Of a DNA stretch of 37,165 bases, positions 27,483 to 37,000 are shown piece by piece (the first letter of the stretch is position 1; every line of letters starts with the position of its first letter). Origin of the DNA: an uncultured Verrucomicrobiota bacterium (GTDB lineage: Bacteria > Verrucomicrobiota > Kiritimatiellia > RFP12 > UBA1067); the NCBI GenBank assembly GCA_946623785.1, contig CAMORM010000011.1, positions 1-37,165 of the forward strand, given 5' to 3'. Made by a program: the position numbers and the translations under genes. Below the pieces are notes generated by a model. The model was not told where the DNA came from and did no database searches. It saw only the letters and a list, made by a program, of their open reading frames with translations.

Positions 27483-29272
27483 CGTGCAGACTCCTCGATT
27501 GCGAGCTTGAAGAACTTTCCTCCCGTCGACACTCGCATCGGGGTGATTATGCATCCTGTGCCGTCGGTGTGCGACGGCTGGAGAGATGGAATTTCCTCAG
27601 ACCAGACGGATAGATCGTTTGAGGTCTTCACCTTGATTCCGCAGTTGGCTGAAAGTGGCTTCTTGGAGCGGAAGAAGAGGTCCACATAACGTGCAGTCAC
27701 TTCGATGCCGTCGACCATGAATCCAAGCTTGTCGGGAACGGTCGCTCCAGTGGCGGGGTCGGTCTTGGTGCCGACAACCGGGCTTTCCGATGCGGCGAGC
27801 CCAAGCACCTGATTGACGGCATTGGGCAGACCGTTTGCCGCGATTGCCGACTTGCCGGTCAGGTCTGCTTTCCATGCCGTGTTCCAGTCGGTGTAGTTCT
27901 CGATCTTCCACAGCTCGTATTCGGTCGCAGGGCGCACGTCCGCAACGGCGTCGACTTCTGGCAGTGTCCATTCATCCTCTTCTTCGTCGTATAAGGGCTT
28001 GATTCTGACGTACTTTATGTACTTGCGGCCCTTTGCGTCCCTTGGAAGGTTGAACTTGCCTATGTCGAACGCAGCGCCGCCGGCTGAACCGTCGTAGCGG
28101 TAGGAGAGCGTCTCGATCGTCAGCTTAGAGGTGTTTTCCGCCTTCATGCCGGGATGCACGGGCCAGGTGGCGTCCGTTGTCACAGACCACCATGCGTTGC
28201 CAGCGTAGAGGTTCGTGTTCGCATTTGCGGGATCGTATATGTATCCCTGGGTGGGAGCCCAGGAATCGCAGAACGGACCGTCGATGAACGAGAACCAGGT
28301 CGATCCGTCTGCCGAAACTTCGATCACCGCCTTTTCGTCGGATAAGACGCCGGTGTACTCCCAGTTTCCCGGGTTCGAAGTCTCCTCGTAGTAGTCCTTC
28401 TTCTTGCCCTCAAGCAGGGAGTTGCCGAAGACGATGAGGTCTAGCCCCCACGGGTTCTTAGGGTCGTCAACGACGTTATGGTCGAACGCGATCGTCACGT
28501 AGTCGCCTTCGCCGTTGAGGGTAAGTATCTCGCCGGCCATCCAGGCGGGGTTGTACGGGCTCACAACGCCGCCCCATTGTCCTTCCATGTAGCATGTAGG
28601 GCGGTGGAGCGCGTTGTCTGGGTTTTTGAAGTTGGCTGCCGTCGTCGTGATCTTGGAGGCGGTCACCGAGTATCCGTAAGGCGACTCTGCCGGGGTCCAG
28701 TCAGGCGGGGTTGTTGGTGATTCGTTCCAGTTCCCGTCGTATTCCGGACTTCCTATGGTGAACAGGTAGACCTTGCCGGACTCGACCTGAACCTGGTTGG
28801 CCGCTGACCAGGAGGAGGACACTGCCGTGTTGCCGTAGTCCGACGATTCCAGCGGGCCGTAGAACACCCACCACTGCGAGAAGTTCAGTCGGTCCTCCAT
28901 GCCCACTAGCGCCGCGGGGTCTGACGAGCCTCCGTTTTCCGTGTTCCACAGGGGGGCGGAGTCGTTGACGTCGTAGCCCATGAAGTAGATGTCGATGTAT
29001 TCCGCGGTCATCTTCTGGATGGCTATGTGGAGCCTGTGGTCCTCGTGGTCGATTTCCCGAAGGGCGGTTTCGACAGTCGGGGCGGGCTTGGACGATCTCC
29101 ACCTGTATCCCCAGAGCTTTGCCTCGCCGTACCAGTCGAGGACGAAGTAGCAGAGCTTGTCGCCTTCCCCTACGATGAAGTGCGGCGAGGTGGATGTGAT
29201 TGGCTGGGCATGGCCGGCAAGGCAGCCGATGCCGAGCGCGAGCGCGGCAATGGTATTCGTAATGTTCTTCAT
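27479..29272 (-). CDS. Secreted protein of unknown function under cobalamin riboswitch control
   Basis: MKNITNTIAALALGIGCLAGHAQP signal; N-terminal VGEGDKLCYFVLDWYGEAKLWGYRWRSSKPAPTVETALREID; central LTLNGEGDYVTIAFDHNVVDDPKNPWGLDLIVFGNSL...AVIEVSADGSTW. Confidence 0.85.
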   Translation of the reverse strand: MKNITNTIAALALGIGCLAGHAQPITSTSPHFIVGEGDKLCYFVLDWYGEAKLWGYRWRSSKPAPTVETALREIDHEDHRLHIAIQKMTAEYIDIYFMGYDVNDSAPLWNTENGGSSDPAALVGMEDRLNFSQWWVFYGPLESSDYGNTAVSSSWSAANQVQVESGKVYLFTIGSPEYDGNWNESPTTPPDWTPAESPYGYSVTASKITTTAANFKNPDNALHRPTCYMEGQWGGVVSPYNPAWMAGEILTLNGEGDYVTIAFDHNVVDDPKNPWGLDLIVFGNSLLEGKKKDYYEETSNPGNWEYTGVLSDEKAVIEVSADGSTWFSFIDGPFCDSWAPTQGYIYDPANANTNLYAGNAWWSVTTDATWPVHPGMKAENTSKLTIETLSYRYDGSAGGAAFDIGKFNLPRDAKGRKYIKYVRIKPLYDEEEDEWTLPEVDAVADVRPATEYELWKIENYTDWNTAWKADLTGKSAIAANGLPNAVNQVLGLAASESPVVGTKTDPATGATVPDKLGFMVDGIEVTARYVDLFFRSKKPLSANCGIKVKTSNDLSVWSEEIPSLQPSHTDGTGCIITPMRVSTGGKFFKLAIEESAR

Positions 29273-29302
29273 AGTATTCGCCTTTGCGTGAGGTTTCAAC
29301 TA

Positions 29303-29444
29303 AAGCCGACGACCGCGTCTCCGGACTCAACCTCATCCTCGCTCCCGCCTTCTCGGGGAAATCCCCAATGGCATGTCGGGAGTCCGTCGGTTCCTACCGT
29401 TGCACGACAGTGTGGGTTCACCACTTCCGTTTGATTGTCGGCCT
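29303..29444 (-). ncRNA. Cobalamin (AdoCbl-type) riboswitch
   Basis: Minus strand ACGGAAGTGGTGAACCCACACTGTCGTGCAACGGTAGG...ATGCCATTGGGGATTTCCCCGAGAAGGCGGGAG...GATGAGGTTGAGTCCGGAGAC (B12 box AGTCCGGAGAC at 29317-29327); P1 AGGCCGAC/GTCGGCTT closes it (8 bp, one G-U). Confidence 0.9.
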
Positions 29445-29527
29445 GCACGTATGTTGAGTAGTATGGCTTGTGCTGTCCTGTCTCCGTTAGGTTTAGCGTT
29501 CTCTTCCTTGTTTTCGGAAGGCCGCGG

Positions 29528-29556
29528 ATTATACCAAATTGACGAGCCTCCCACAA
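29528..29556 (-). promoter_or_regulatory. Putative promoter of the riboswitch transcript (TTGTGG-N17-TATAAT)
   Basis: Minus strand -35 TTGTGG 29556-29551; TTTGGTATAAT 29538-29528. Confidence 0.65.
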
Positions 29557-29604
29557 GCGCGCAAACCATCACGTTCCAGCCCGAGGCAAGCCTCAAGTGG
29601 AAGA

Positions 29605-29633
29605 TTGACCGCTGGCGTTGCATTTGGTAGAAT
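29605..29633 (+). promoter_or_regulatory. Putative promoter TTGACC-N17-TAGAAT, predicting a leaderless mRNA
   Basis: TTGACC 29605-29610; TTTGGTAGAAT 29623-29633; 6 nt to ATG 29640. Confidence 0.7.
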
Positions 29634-29639
29634 CTAGCC

Positions 29640-32600
29640 ATGACAAGAACATCAAAGTCGTGTTTTGCCGTGGCATTCGCGGCATTGTGCGTCTCGCAGG
29701 CTGTCCGCGCAGATGTAGTTCGCGTGGTCGACTGCGTGAGGGACTCGGAGCTCGACGTGTGGGCCGCACCGGACGTGCGCTATGCGCACGAGGTGATGGA
29801 GGAGGTCTTCAAGACGGCCGGGCTTGAGCCGGCATGGGGCAAGCCTGGAAGCGACGCCTCGCTTCCGGGGGACGATGTGGACGTGATATGCTCCGCGTTC
29901 AGGACCCCCGAGCTGCTGGAGAAGTTCGATTTCCCGCTTCAGCCTATGAGCGTAATGCATTTTGCGCTATACGCCGAGCCGAACCGCTCCAAGGAGATGA
30001 TTTCAACCAAGATCTCCGAGTGGCCGTCGATGAGAGTCGGCTACTCGCCGGTCTCTCAGGGCCAGAACGGCGACAGAACCAATTATTTTGAACATGTGAG
30101 GCTCTCTCCGGACTACGTGGAGTTCCCGCGCAGCGCAGACGCCGTGCAGGCGCTCCACAAGGGCGGCGTGGATGCGCTCTTCCTCTACACGCCACACAAC
30201 CGGCGTCCGAAGGGCATTGTGGAGGTTGTCCCGATCGGCGCGCGGAACGCGTACTTCGCCGTGCGCAAGGGCAAGCCAGAGCTGCTTGCGAGGCTCACAA
30301 AGGCGTATCGCGACTTTTACATCGGCAAGATAGACAAGGTGGACGAGCTGCGGGCGCGGCATTTCGGCATCCAGAAGCCAGCGAACCGCGTCCGTGTTGC
30401 GGCCTACAGCCGCGGCGACATATTCAGTGTTTCGCCAGACGGCGACCACTCCGGAGACCTTGAGACCTGGCTCAAGGCGGTCAGCACAACAGCGAAGTGG
30501 GAGCTCGACTACGTGTACGGCGGATACGAGGAGAGCGTCGCAGACGTGAAGGCCGGGAGGCTGGACATCATCGGCGGACTCAGCTTCGACGTCACGCGGC
30601 GCGGGAGCTTCCTCTTTCCGCACACGCCAATAGGAATGCTCCGCGTCTACCTTTGGACTCACAAGAGCCTTCCCTACGAGCCTGGCAGCCCACAGACATG
30701 GCGTGGTATGAAGGTCGGCCTGCTTACGGGGACTGTGAGCGCGCAGCGCGTGAGGAAGCAGCTAGAGGCGGAGTCGCTCGGATTGTCGTTCCGGGAATAT
30801 TCCTCTGACCGCGAGATGCTGCGCGCCTACTTCGGCGGCGAGATCGACGCGTGTGTGGACGTGGAGATGCTTGAGCTCGCACACGAGACAGCGCTGCACT
30901 TGTGCGTCGCACATCCGATGTACATCTGCGTTGCGCTCGACAAGACGGAGATATTCGCGTCGCTTGAGAACGCGCTTGACGAGCTTTGCGACGACCTTCC
31001 CAAGTACATGAGGATGATCAGGGACCACCACTACGGCTCGAGAAGCGAGATGGCGACCCTCACGCTGAAGGAGTCGGAGTGGCTGAACTCCTGGCTAAAG
31101 ACAGGCAAGCCCGTCTACGTCGACTTCTCCCCGTGGCCGTTTGCCATTAGGGACAAGTCGGGCCGCGCGCTCGGGCTGGCGCTCCTGCTGCAGTCCGAGG
31201 TCAAGCGCCGCACGGGGCTTGAGATACTTCCGCAGGAGCAGACCGGCGTCTACACGGCGCAGGCGAAGTTCATGCGCGGCGAGACGATGTTCTGGATTCC
31301 GTATCCGGCCAAGGTGGAAGACGCCACGTTCGGCGCGAAGCCCGTGTTCTCGATCCCGGTGCCCTCTATGGTCGCGGAGTTCTACGGGGCGGAAGACGAC
31401 ATGCAGGAGTTCGAGATGTTCGCAAACCCGTCCGCTCCGCCGGAGCTGGTGTCTATCCTGAAGAAGGCCGTCACGGGAATCGACGCCGTGCGGCTGCAGG
31501 AGATGTTCATGAGCGCCGCGGCCGAGCGGAAGGTCGTCCCCAAGGTGTTCGGGCTCACAAGCGACCAGCTGCTCAAGGTGATAGTCCTTGTCGTGGTGAT
31601 GGTGATGCTTGCGATAGTGGCGTACAGCATGTACATGGTGAGGCTCCTCAAGCGCGAGGCGAAGAAGTCAAACGACGCTGCCGCTGCGGCCGAGGAGCAC
31701 GCTATGGCCAAGACGCGCTTCCTTGCGATGATGTCGCACGAGCTGCGAACCCCGCTCAACGCCGTGATCGGATTCGCCGAGTTCATGTCGCGCAAGGACG
31801 TTGACAGCGACAGACGCAGGGAGTACACGGACGGGATCCTCACGAGCGCCAACGCGCTCCTGGACCTCATAAACGACATCCTCGACCTGTCGAAGCTAGA
31901 GGCGGGCGCAACGGACATGCGCGCCGGCGAGTGCGACATAAAGAAGCTCCTGGCCGAGCTGCCGGCGATCTTCGGCTACCGCATAAGGCGCCACGGCGTG
32001 AAGCTTGAGGTGACGGCCGAGTCGGGAATCCCCGTTGTCGCGCTTTCGCAGCAGGGAATGAGGCAGATACTCATCAACCTCGTGGGCAACGCGGCCAAGT
32101 TCACCAAAACGGGCACAATATCCGTGAAGGCCGCATGGCGCTCAGGCGACAATGCGCTGCACATAGAGGTCGCCGACACTGGGTGCGGCATATCTGAAGA
32201 GAAGATGGCGAAGCTCTTCGACCCGTTCGTGCAGGACATCGCAAGCCGGATGGAGCGCAAGGACGGCGACGCGAAGGGCACAGGGCTCGGGCTTCCGATC
32301 GTGAAGCGAATGGTCGACAACGCGCATGGCACCGTCACCGCGAAGAGCTCGCTCGGGAACGGCACGGTGTTCTGCATCGACATACCGGGGCTTGAGGTCG
32401 TAGGCCATTCGCCGACGGTGCACGGCACGGTGGAGGCCGTCCTCTCTACGCTTCCGAGGCAAGTGCTCGTTGTTGACGACATGGACACCAACCGCAGGAT
32501 CCTCAGCATTCACCTCAAGAACCTCGACATAGAGGAGGTGCGCACTGCAGAGAACGGCGAGGATGCCCTTGCGATGATGGCGGGATGGGTCCCGGACGTG

Positions 32601-32819
32601 GTGCTGACAGACATGTGGATGCCGAAGATGGACGGCGCGCAGCTTGCTGAGGCGATGCGCGCGGACAGGCGACTCGCCGATGTTCCGATTGTGGCCGTTA
32701 CCGCCGACGTTGATGTCGGCTCGACGTTCGACATGAGCCTCTTCGCAAAGGTGCTCGCGAAGCCAGTTACAACGGAAAAGCTCCAGTGCCTGTTCGGGGA
32801 GATCGTCCGCGAATCGTAG
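29640..32819 (+). CDS. BvgS-like hybrid sensor histidine kinase (periplasmic SBP-like domains, TM, HisKA, HATPase, REC)
   Basis: Signal peptide; repeated SBP-like segments; TM IVLVVVMVMLAIVAYSMYMV; FLAMMSHELRTPLNAVIGFAEF; ADTGCGI, GTGLGLPIVKRMV; VVDDMDTNRRI...VVLTDMWMPKMDG. Confidence 0.93.
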   Translation: MTRTSKSCFAVAFAALCVSQAVRADVVRVVDCVRDSELDVWAAPDVRYAHEVMEEVFKTAGLEPAWGKPGSDASLPGDDVDVICSAFRTPELLEKFDFPLQPMSVMHFALYAEPNRSKEMISTKISEWPSMRVGYSPVSQGQNGDRTNYFEHVRLSPDYVEFPRSADAVQALHKGGVDALFLYTPHNRRPKGIVEVVPIGARNAYFAVRKGKPELLARLTKAYRDFYIGKIDKVDELRARHFGIQKPANRVRVAAYSRGDIFSVSPDGDHSGDLETWLKAVSTTAKWELDYVYGGYEESVADVKAGRLDIIGGLSFDVTRRGSFLFPHTPIGMLRVYLWTHKSLPYEPGSPQTWRGMKVGLLTGTVSAQRVRKQLEAESLGLSFREYSSDREMLRAYFGGEIDACVDVEMLELAHETALHLCVAHPMYICVALDKTEIFASLENALDELCDDLPKYMRMIRDHHYGSRSEMATLTLKESEWLNSWLKTGKPVYVDFSPWPFAIRDKSGRALGLALLLQSEVKRRTGLEILPQEQTGVYTAQAKFMRGETMFWIPYPAKVEDATFGAKPVFSIPVPSMVAEFYGAEDDMQEFEMFANPSAPPELVSILKKAVTGIDAVRLQEMFMSAAAERKVVPKVFGLTSDQLLKVIVLVVVMVMLAIVAYSMYMVRLLKREAKKSNDAAAAAEEHAMAKTRFLAMMSHELRTPLNAVIGFAEFMSRKDVDSDRRREYTDGILTSANALLDLINDILDLSKLEAGATDMRAGECDIKKLLAELPAIFGYRIRRHGVKLEVTAESGIPVVALSQQGMRQILINLVGNAAKFTKTGTISVKAAWRSGDNALHIEVADTGCGISEEKMAKLFDPFVQDIASRMERKDGDAKGTGLGLPIVKRMVDNAHGTVTAKSSLGNGTVFCIDIPGLEVVGHSPTVHGTVEAVLSTLPRQVLVVDDMDTNRRILSIHLKNLDIEEVRTAENGEDALAMMAGWVPDVVLTDMWMPKMDGAQLAEAMRADRRLADVPIVAVTADVDVGSTFDMSLFAKVLAKPVTTEKLQCLFGEIVRES

Positions 32820-32837
32820 GAACGAGTGGACGTGCGC

Positions 32838-33848
32838 TCAATGTTTCCCGTCTTTCTTCTGTCCGAATATCCTGGAGAAAAAGGACGGCTTCGGTTCCGC
32901 CGCAGCGGGCTGTCCGCTTATGTCCGGGAGGATCAGTCCGTCGACTTTCGCCCGTGAAAGCAGGTCTACGACTACGCTCGGGGAGTTCGGGCGGTCCTCC
33001 GGCTTCGGCGCGCACATGAGGGAGAGCACATAGGCAACTGACGCGGAGACCTCCGGACGCATCTTGCGCACGTCGGGAAGAGGCTCGCCCCTGATGGCCT
33101 TTGTGAGAAGTCCCATAAGGGTGCTGCCGGCGTTGGGCTTCTTGCCGGTGAGCATCTCGTAAAGCACAACTCCGAGCGAGTAGATGTCGGCCCGAGCGTC
33201 GATGTGGTGCGAGTCCATCATCTGCTCCGGGGCCATGTATGCGGGGGTTCCGAGTATGTGGCCCTTGACGGTGAGTGTTGAGCTCTGCGCGTTACTGAAG
33301 AATTTCGCCACGCCAAGGTCGCCGAGCTTCGGAACGCCGTCCGCTGTGAACAGGATGTTGTCTGGCTTTATGTCGCGGTGGATCACGCCATGGCTGTGCG
33401 CGAGCGCGAGGGCGTATGCGATCTGGGAGACGAAGGAGATCGCCTGCTCTATTGGAAGGGCGCCGTCGGTGGCAATCCTGTCCTTTAGGCTTCCGCCGGC
33501 CATGTACTCCATGAGTATGTAGCAGAATCCCTTTTCCGGCTCTTCGCCCGCATCGCGAACCTCCACGAGGTTGTTGTGGCGTATGGTCATCGCGAACTCT
33601 GCTTCATGGAGGAATCGGCGCTTCATGTCGACATCGTGGCGCTCGAGCTCGGGATGCAGTACCTTCAGCGCGTAGTTGGTCCCGTTTGGGGCCATGATGA
33701 GGTATACCTGGCCCATTGCGCCGGAGCCGAGCGGGCGCACGATCGTGCAGTCGCCGAACTTGTCGCCCGGTTCAAGCACTGGCTTGCCGTGGCGGTGGCC
33801 TTCATTGCCCCGCCTGACGGACTGCTCGTTGTCTTGCTGCTCTTTCAT
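32838..33848 (-). CDS. Hanks-type Ser/Thr protein kinase, apparently soluble
   Basis: LGSGAMGQVYL, ALKVL, HRDIKPDNILF, GDLGVAKFF, GTPAYMAPEQ; no TM segment visible. Confidence 0.94.
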   Translation of the reverse strand: MKEQQDNEQSVRRGNEGHRHGKPVLEPGDKFGDCTIVRPLGSGAMGQVYLIMAPNGTNYALKVLHPELERHDVDMKRRFLHEAEFAMTIRHNNLVEVRDAGEEPEKGFCYILMEYMAGGSLKDRIATDGALPIEQAISFVSQIAYALALAHSHGVIHRDIKPDNILFTADGVPKLGDLGVAKFFSNAQSSTLTVKGHILGTPAYMAPEQMMDSHHIDARADIYSLGVVLYEMLTGKKPNAGSTLMGLLTKAIRGEPLPDVRKMRPEVSASVAYVLSLMCAPKPEDRPNSPSVVVDLLSRAKVDGLILPDISGQPAAAEPKPSFFSRIFGQKKDGKH

Positions 33849-33941
33849 CTGATGCGTGGTTGTTCAGGCATTCCTCCCCGGCGCGATCCCGTCGGGCCGT
33901 GTGGCCGGACGGACATTGCGGGGACGAATCTCGCGGCGGTA

Positions 33942-33970
33942 TAATACCAAAATCCTCGACTCGGACGCAA
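33942..33970 (-). promoter_or_regulatory. Putative promoter of the Ser/Thr kinase gene (TTGCGT-N17-TATTAT)
   Basis: Minus strand TTGCGT 33970-33965; TTTTGGTATTAT 33953-33942. Confidence 0.5.
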
Positions 33971-34004
33971 GGGCCGCAATGACCTCTTCGGAATGGCCAG
34001 GCGA

Positions 34005-34033
34005 TTGACCGCGGGCGGTCTGTTTGGTAAAAT
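34005..34033 (+). promoter_or_regulatory. Putative promoter TTGACC-N17-TAAAAT, predicting a leaderless mRNA
   Basis: TTGACC 34005-34010; TTTGGTAAAAT 34023-34033; 6 nt to ATG 34040; same layout as the promoter at 29605-29633. Confidence 0.7.
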
Positions 34034-34039
34034 TTTTGT

Positions 34040-37000
34040 ATGCACAAGCCAATAATGTTTGTGCTGTCCGCCGTGTTGGCGGCAGCCGTTCCAGCGGAGG
34101 GCCTTTCGGCCGAGTCCGTGCGTGTAGTAGACTGCGTCAGAGATCCCTCGCTCGACGTCTGGACCGCCTCCGATGTGCGCTATGCGCACGCCGTAATGGA
34201 GGAGGTGTTCCGTCGCGCGGGGATCGTGCCTGAGTGGACGAAGCCTGGAACAAGGGCGACCACGCCAGAGAACGATGCCGACGTTATATGCTCCGCGTTC
34301 AGGACGCCAGAGCTCCTCGAGAAGTACGACTTCCCGCTCCAGCCGATGAACAAGATGCGCTTCGCGCTCTATGCGGACCCCAAGCGCGCAAAGGACATGA
34401 TCGCCACGACGCTTACGGACTGGGACTGGCCGAACATGAAGGTCGGCTATTCGCCGGTGGCGCAGGGCCAGAGCGACGACAGGACGCGCTACTTCGAGCA
34501 CGCCCAGCTGACGCCAGGCGGCTATGTGGAGTACCCTACGAGCGCCGGCGCGGTGCAGGCGCTTCTAAAGAACGAGGTCCAGGCGCTCTTCCTGTACACC
34601 ACGGGGACGTGCATTCCCGAAAGTCTCGCGCAGATCGTCCCGATCGGCACGCGCAACGCGTACTTCGCCGTCAAGAAGGGCAAGCCCGAGCTGCTTGCCG
34701 CGCTGACCAGGGCGTACCGCGACTTCTACATCGACGGCATCGACAAGATCGACGCGCTCCGCGAAAAGCATCTCGTCCTGCCGAAGCCCGTGAACCGCGT
34801 GCGCGTGGCGGCGTACAGCCGCGGCGACATCTTCTCGATTTCGCCTGACGGCGCCCATTCCGGAGCCCTGGACAAATGGCTGAAGACGATCTGCTCCGTG
34901 ACGCGCTGGGACCTCGACTACGTGTACGGAGACTTCGACGAGTGCGTGTCGGATCTCAAGAGCGGGCGGCTCGATCTCCTTGGCGGAATCGTCTTCGACG
35001 AATCACGCAACGAAAGCATGCTTTTCCCGCGCACGCCCATCGGGATGCTCCGCCTCTACCTCTGGACACACAAGGGAAGCTCCTACAAGCCCGGCAGCCC
35101 CAAGACCTGGCGCGGGATGAAGGTCGGCGTGCTCGCTGGTTCCCGTGGCGCGGCAGTGGTAAGGAGCCAGCTCGACACGGAGAAGTTCGGGATAGACTGC
35201 CGCGAATATCCGTCCGACAGGGAGATGCTTCGCGCGTACTTCTCGGGAGAGGTTGACGCATGCATCGACGTCGAGATGCCGGAGCTGGCGGAGGAGGTTG
35301 CGCTCCACCTGTACTCGTCGCGGCCGATGTACATCTGCGTGGCGAAGGGCCGGCGGGACCTGTTCGACGCGCTCGAGAAGGCGCTTCACGAGACGTGCGA
35401 CGACTTCACAAAGTACATGAGGCTCCTGACAGACCACCACTACGGGGCGCGCGGGGAAATGGCGGCGCTGACGCTCAGGGAGGCCTGGTGGCTCAATTCG
35501 CGCCTGGAGTCCGGCGAGCCGGTTTACGTCGACTTTTCGCCGTGGCCGTTCAACATCAGGGACAAGTTCGGCAAGGCGCAGGAGCTTGCGCTCATGCTCC
35601 AGGAGGAGGTGAGGCGCCGCACCGGGCTGGTGCTGCAGCCGCAGGAGCAGACGGGCCTGCAGACGGCCGAGGCGAAGTTCCTTCGCGGCGAGACGATGTT
35701 CTGGATACCGTATCCGGAAAAGCCGGCCGACGACGCCACGTTTGGGGCGACATCCGTGTTCTCGATACCCGTTCCCCCGACTGTCGCCGATTTCTACGGT
35801 GCGAAGAACGACCTCCTCGAGTTCGAGATGTTCGCCAATCCGTCGGCTCCGCGCGAGCTTGTGTCGATCATCAGGAAGGCCGTAACGGGCATCGACCCGG
35901 TTCGCTTCCAGGAGATGTTCATGAGCGCGGCGGCCGAGCGCAAGGTGGTGCACAAGGTGTTCGGGCTCACAGGCGGCCAGCTGATGAAGATCCTTGCGGC
36001 CGTATTCTTCGTGATACTCGTCGGGATATCCGTCTACAGCGCGTTCATGGTAAGGCTTCTCCGCCGCGAGGCGGCTGTTGCGGAGGAGCACGCGATGGCC
36101 AAGACGCGCTTCCTTGCGATGATGTCGCACGAGCTCCGCACGCCACTCAATGCGGTGATCGGATTCGCCGAGTTCCTTGGACGCAAGGACGTAGACAACG
36201 ACAGAAGGGAGGAGTACACCTCCGGAATCCTTACGAGCGCAAACGCGCTCCTGGGACTCATCAACGACATCCTGGACCTGTCAAAACTTGAGGCAGGCGC
36301 GATGGACATGCGCTCCGGCGAGTGCGACATCAAGAAGCTCCTCGACGAACTGCCGGCGATCTTCGGCTACCGCGTGCGCAGGCACGGAGTAAAGCTGGCA
36401 GTCTCCTCCGACGGCGGATCGGCCGGCATTCCGGTGGTCAGGCTCTCGCAGCAGGGCATGCGGCAGATACTCATCAACCTCGTGGGCAACGCGGCTAAGT
36501 TCACCAAGGAGGGGACGATATCCGTCAAGGCCTCGTGGAACAACGAGAAGCGGGCTCTGCACATCGAGGTGGCGGACACGGGATGCGGAATCTCGGACGA
36601 GAAGATGTCGAAGCTGTTCGACCCGTTTGTGCAGGACATCGCAAGCCGCATGGAGCGCAAGGAAGGCGACGCGAAAGGCACTGGGCTCGGGCTTCCGATC
36701 GTGAAGCGCATGGTCGACAACGCGCGCGGAACAGTGACTGCGCGCAGCGAGCTCGGGAAGGGCACTGTGTTCTACATCGACATACCGGACCTTGAGGTGG
36801 TGGGCGGTTCGTCGACTTCCAGCAAGTCTTCGGAGGCTGTGTTTTCCTCCGTGCCCGCAAGCGTGCTGGTTGTGGACGACATGGAGGCCAACCGCAGGAT
36901 ACTCAGGATTCACCTCAAGAACCTCGGCGTTGCCGAAGTGCGCACGGCGGAGAACGGCGAAGAGGCTCTTTCTGCCATGGAGGACTGGGTTCCCGAAGCG

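Noticed and set aside
29303-29444. Initially considered an unknown structured 5' UTR or c-di-GMP riboswitch
   Set aside because: The ordered cobalamin core motifs, B12 box and closing P1 explain the structure better.
34234-36913. ORFs 34234..34848, 34876..35256, 35260..36291 (plus) and 35003..36130, 36281..36913 (minus)
   Set aside because: Out-of-frame or antisense shadows of the unlisted histidine kinase starting at 34040.
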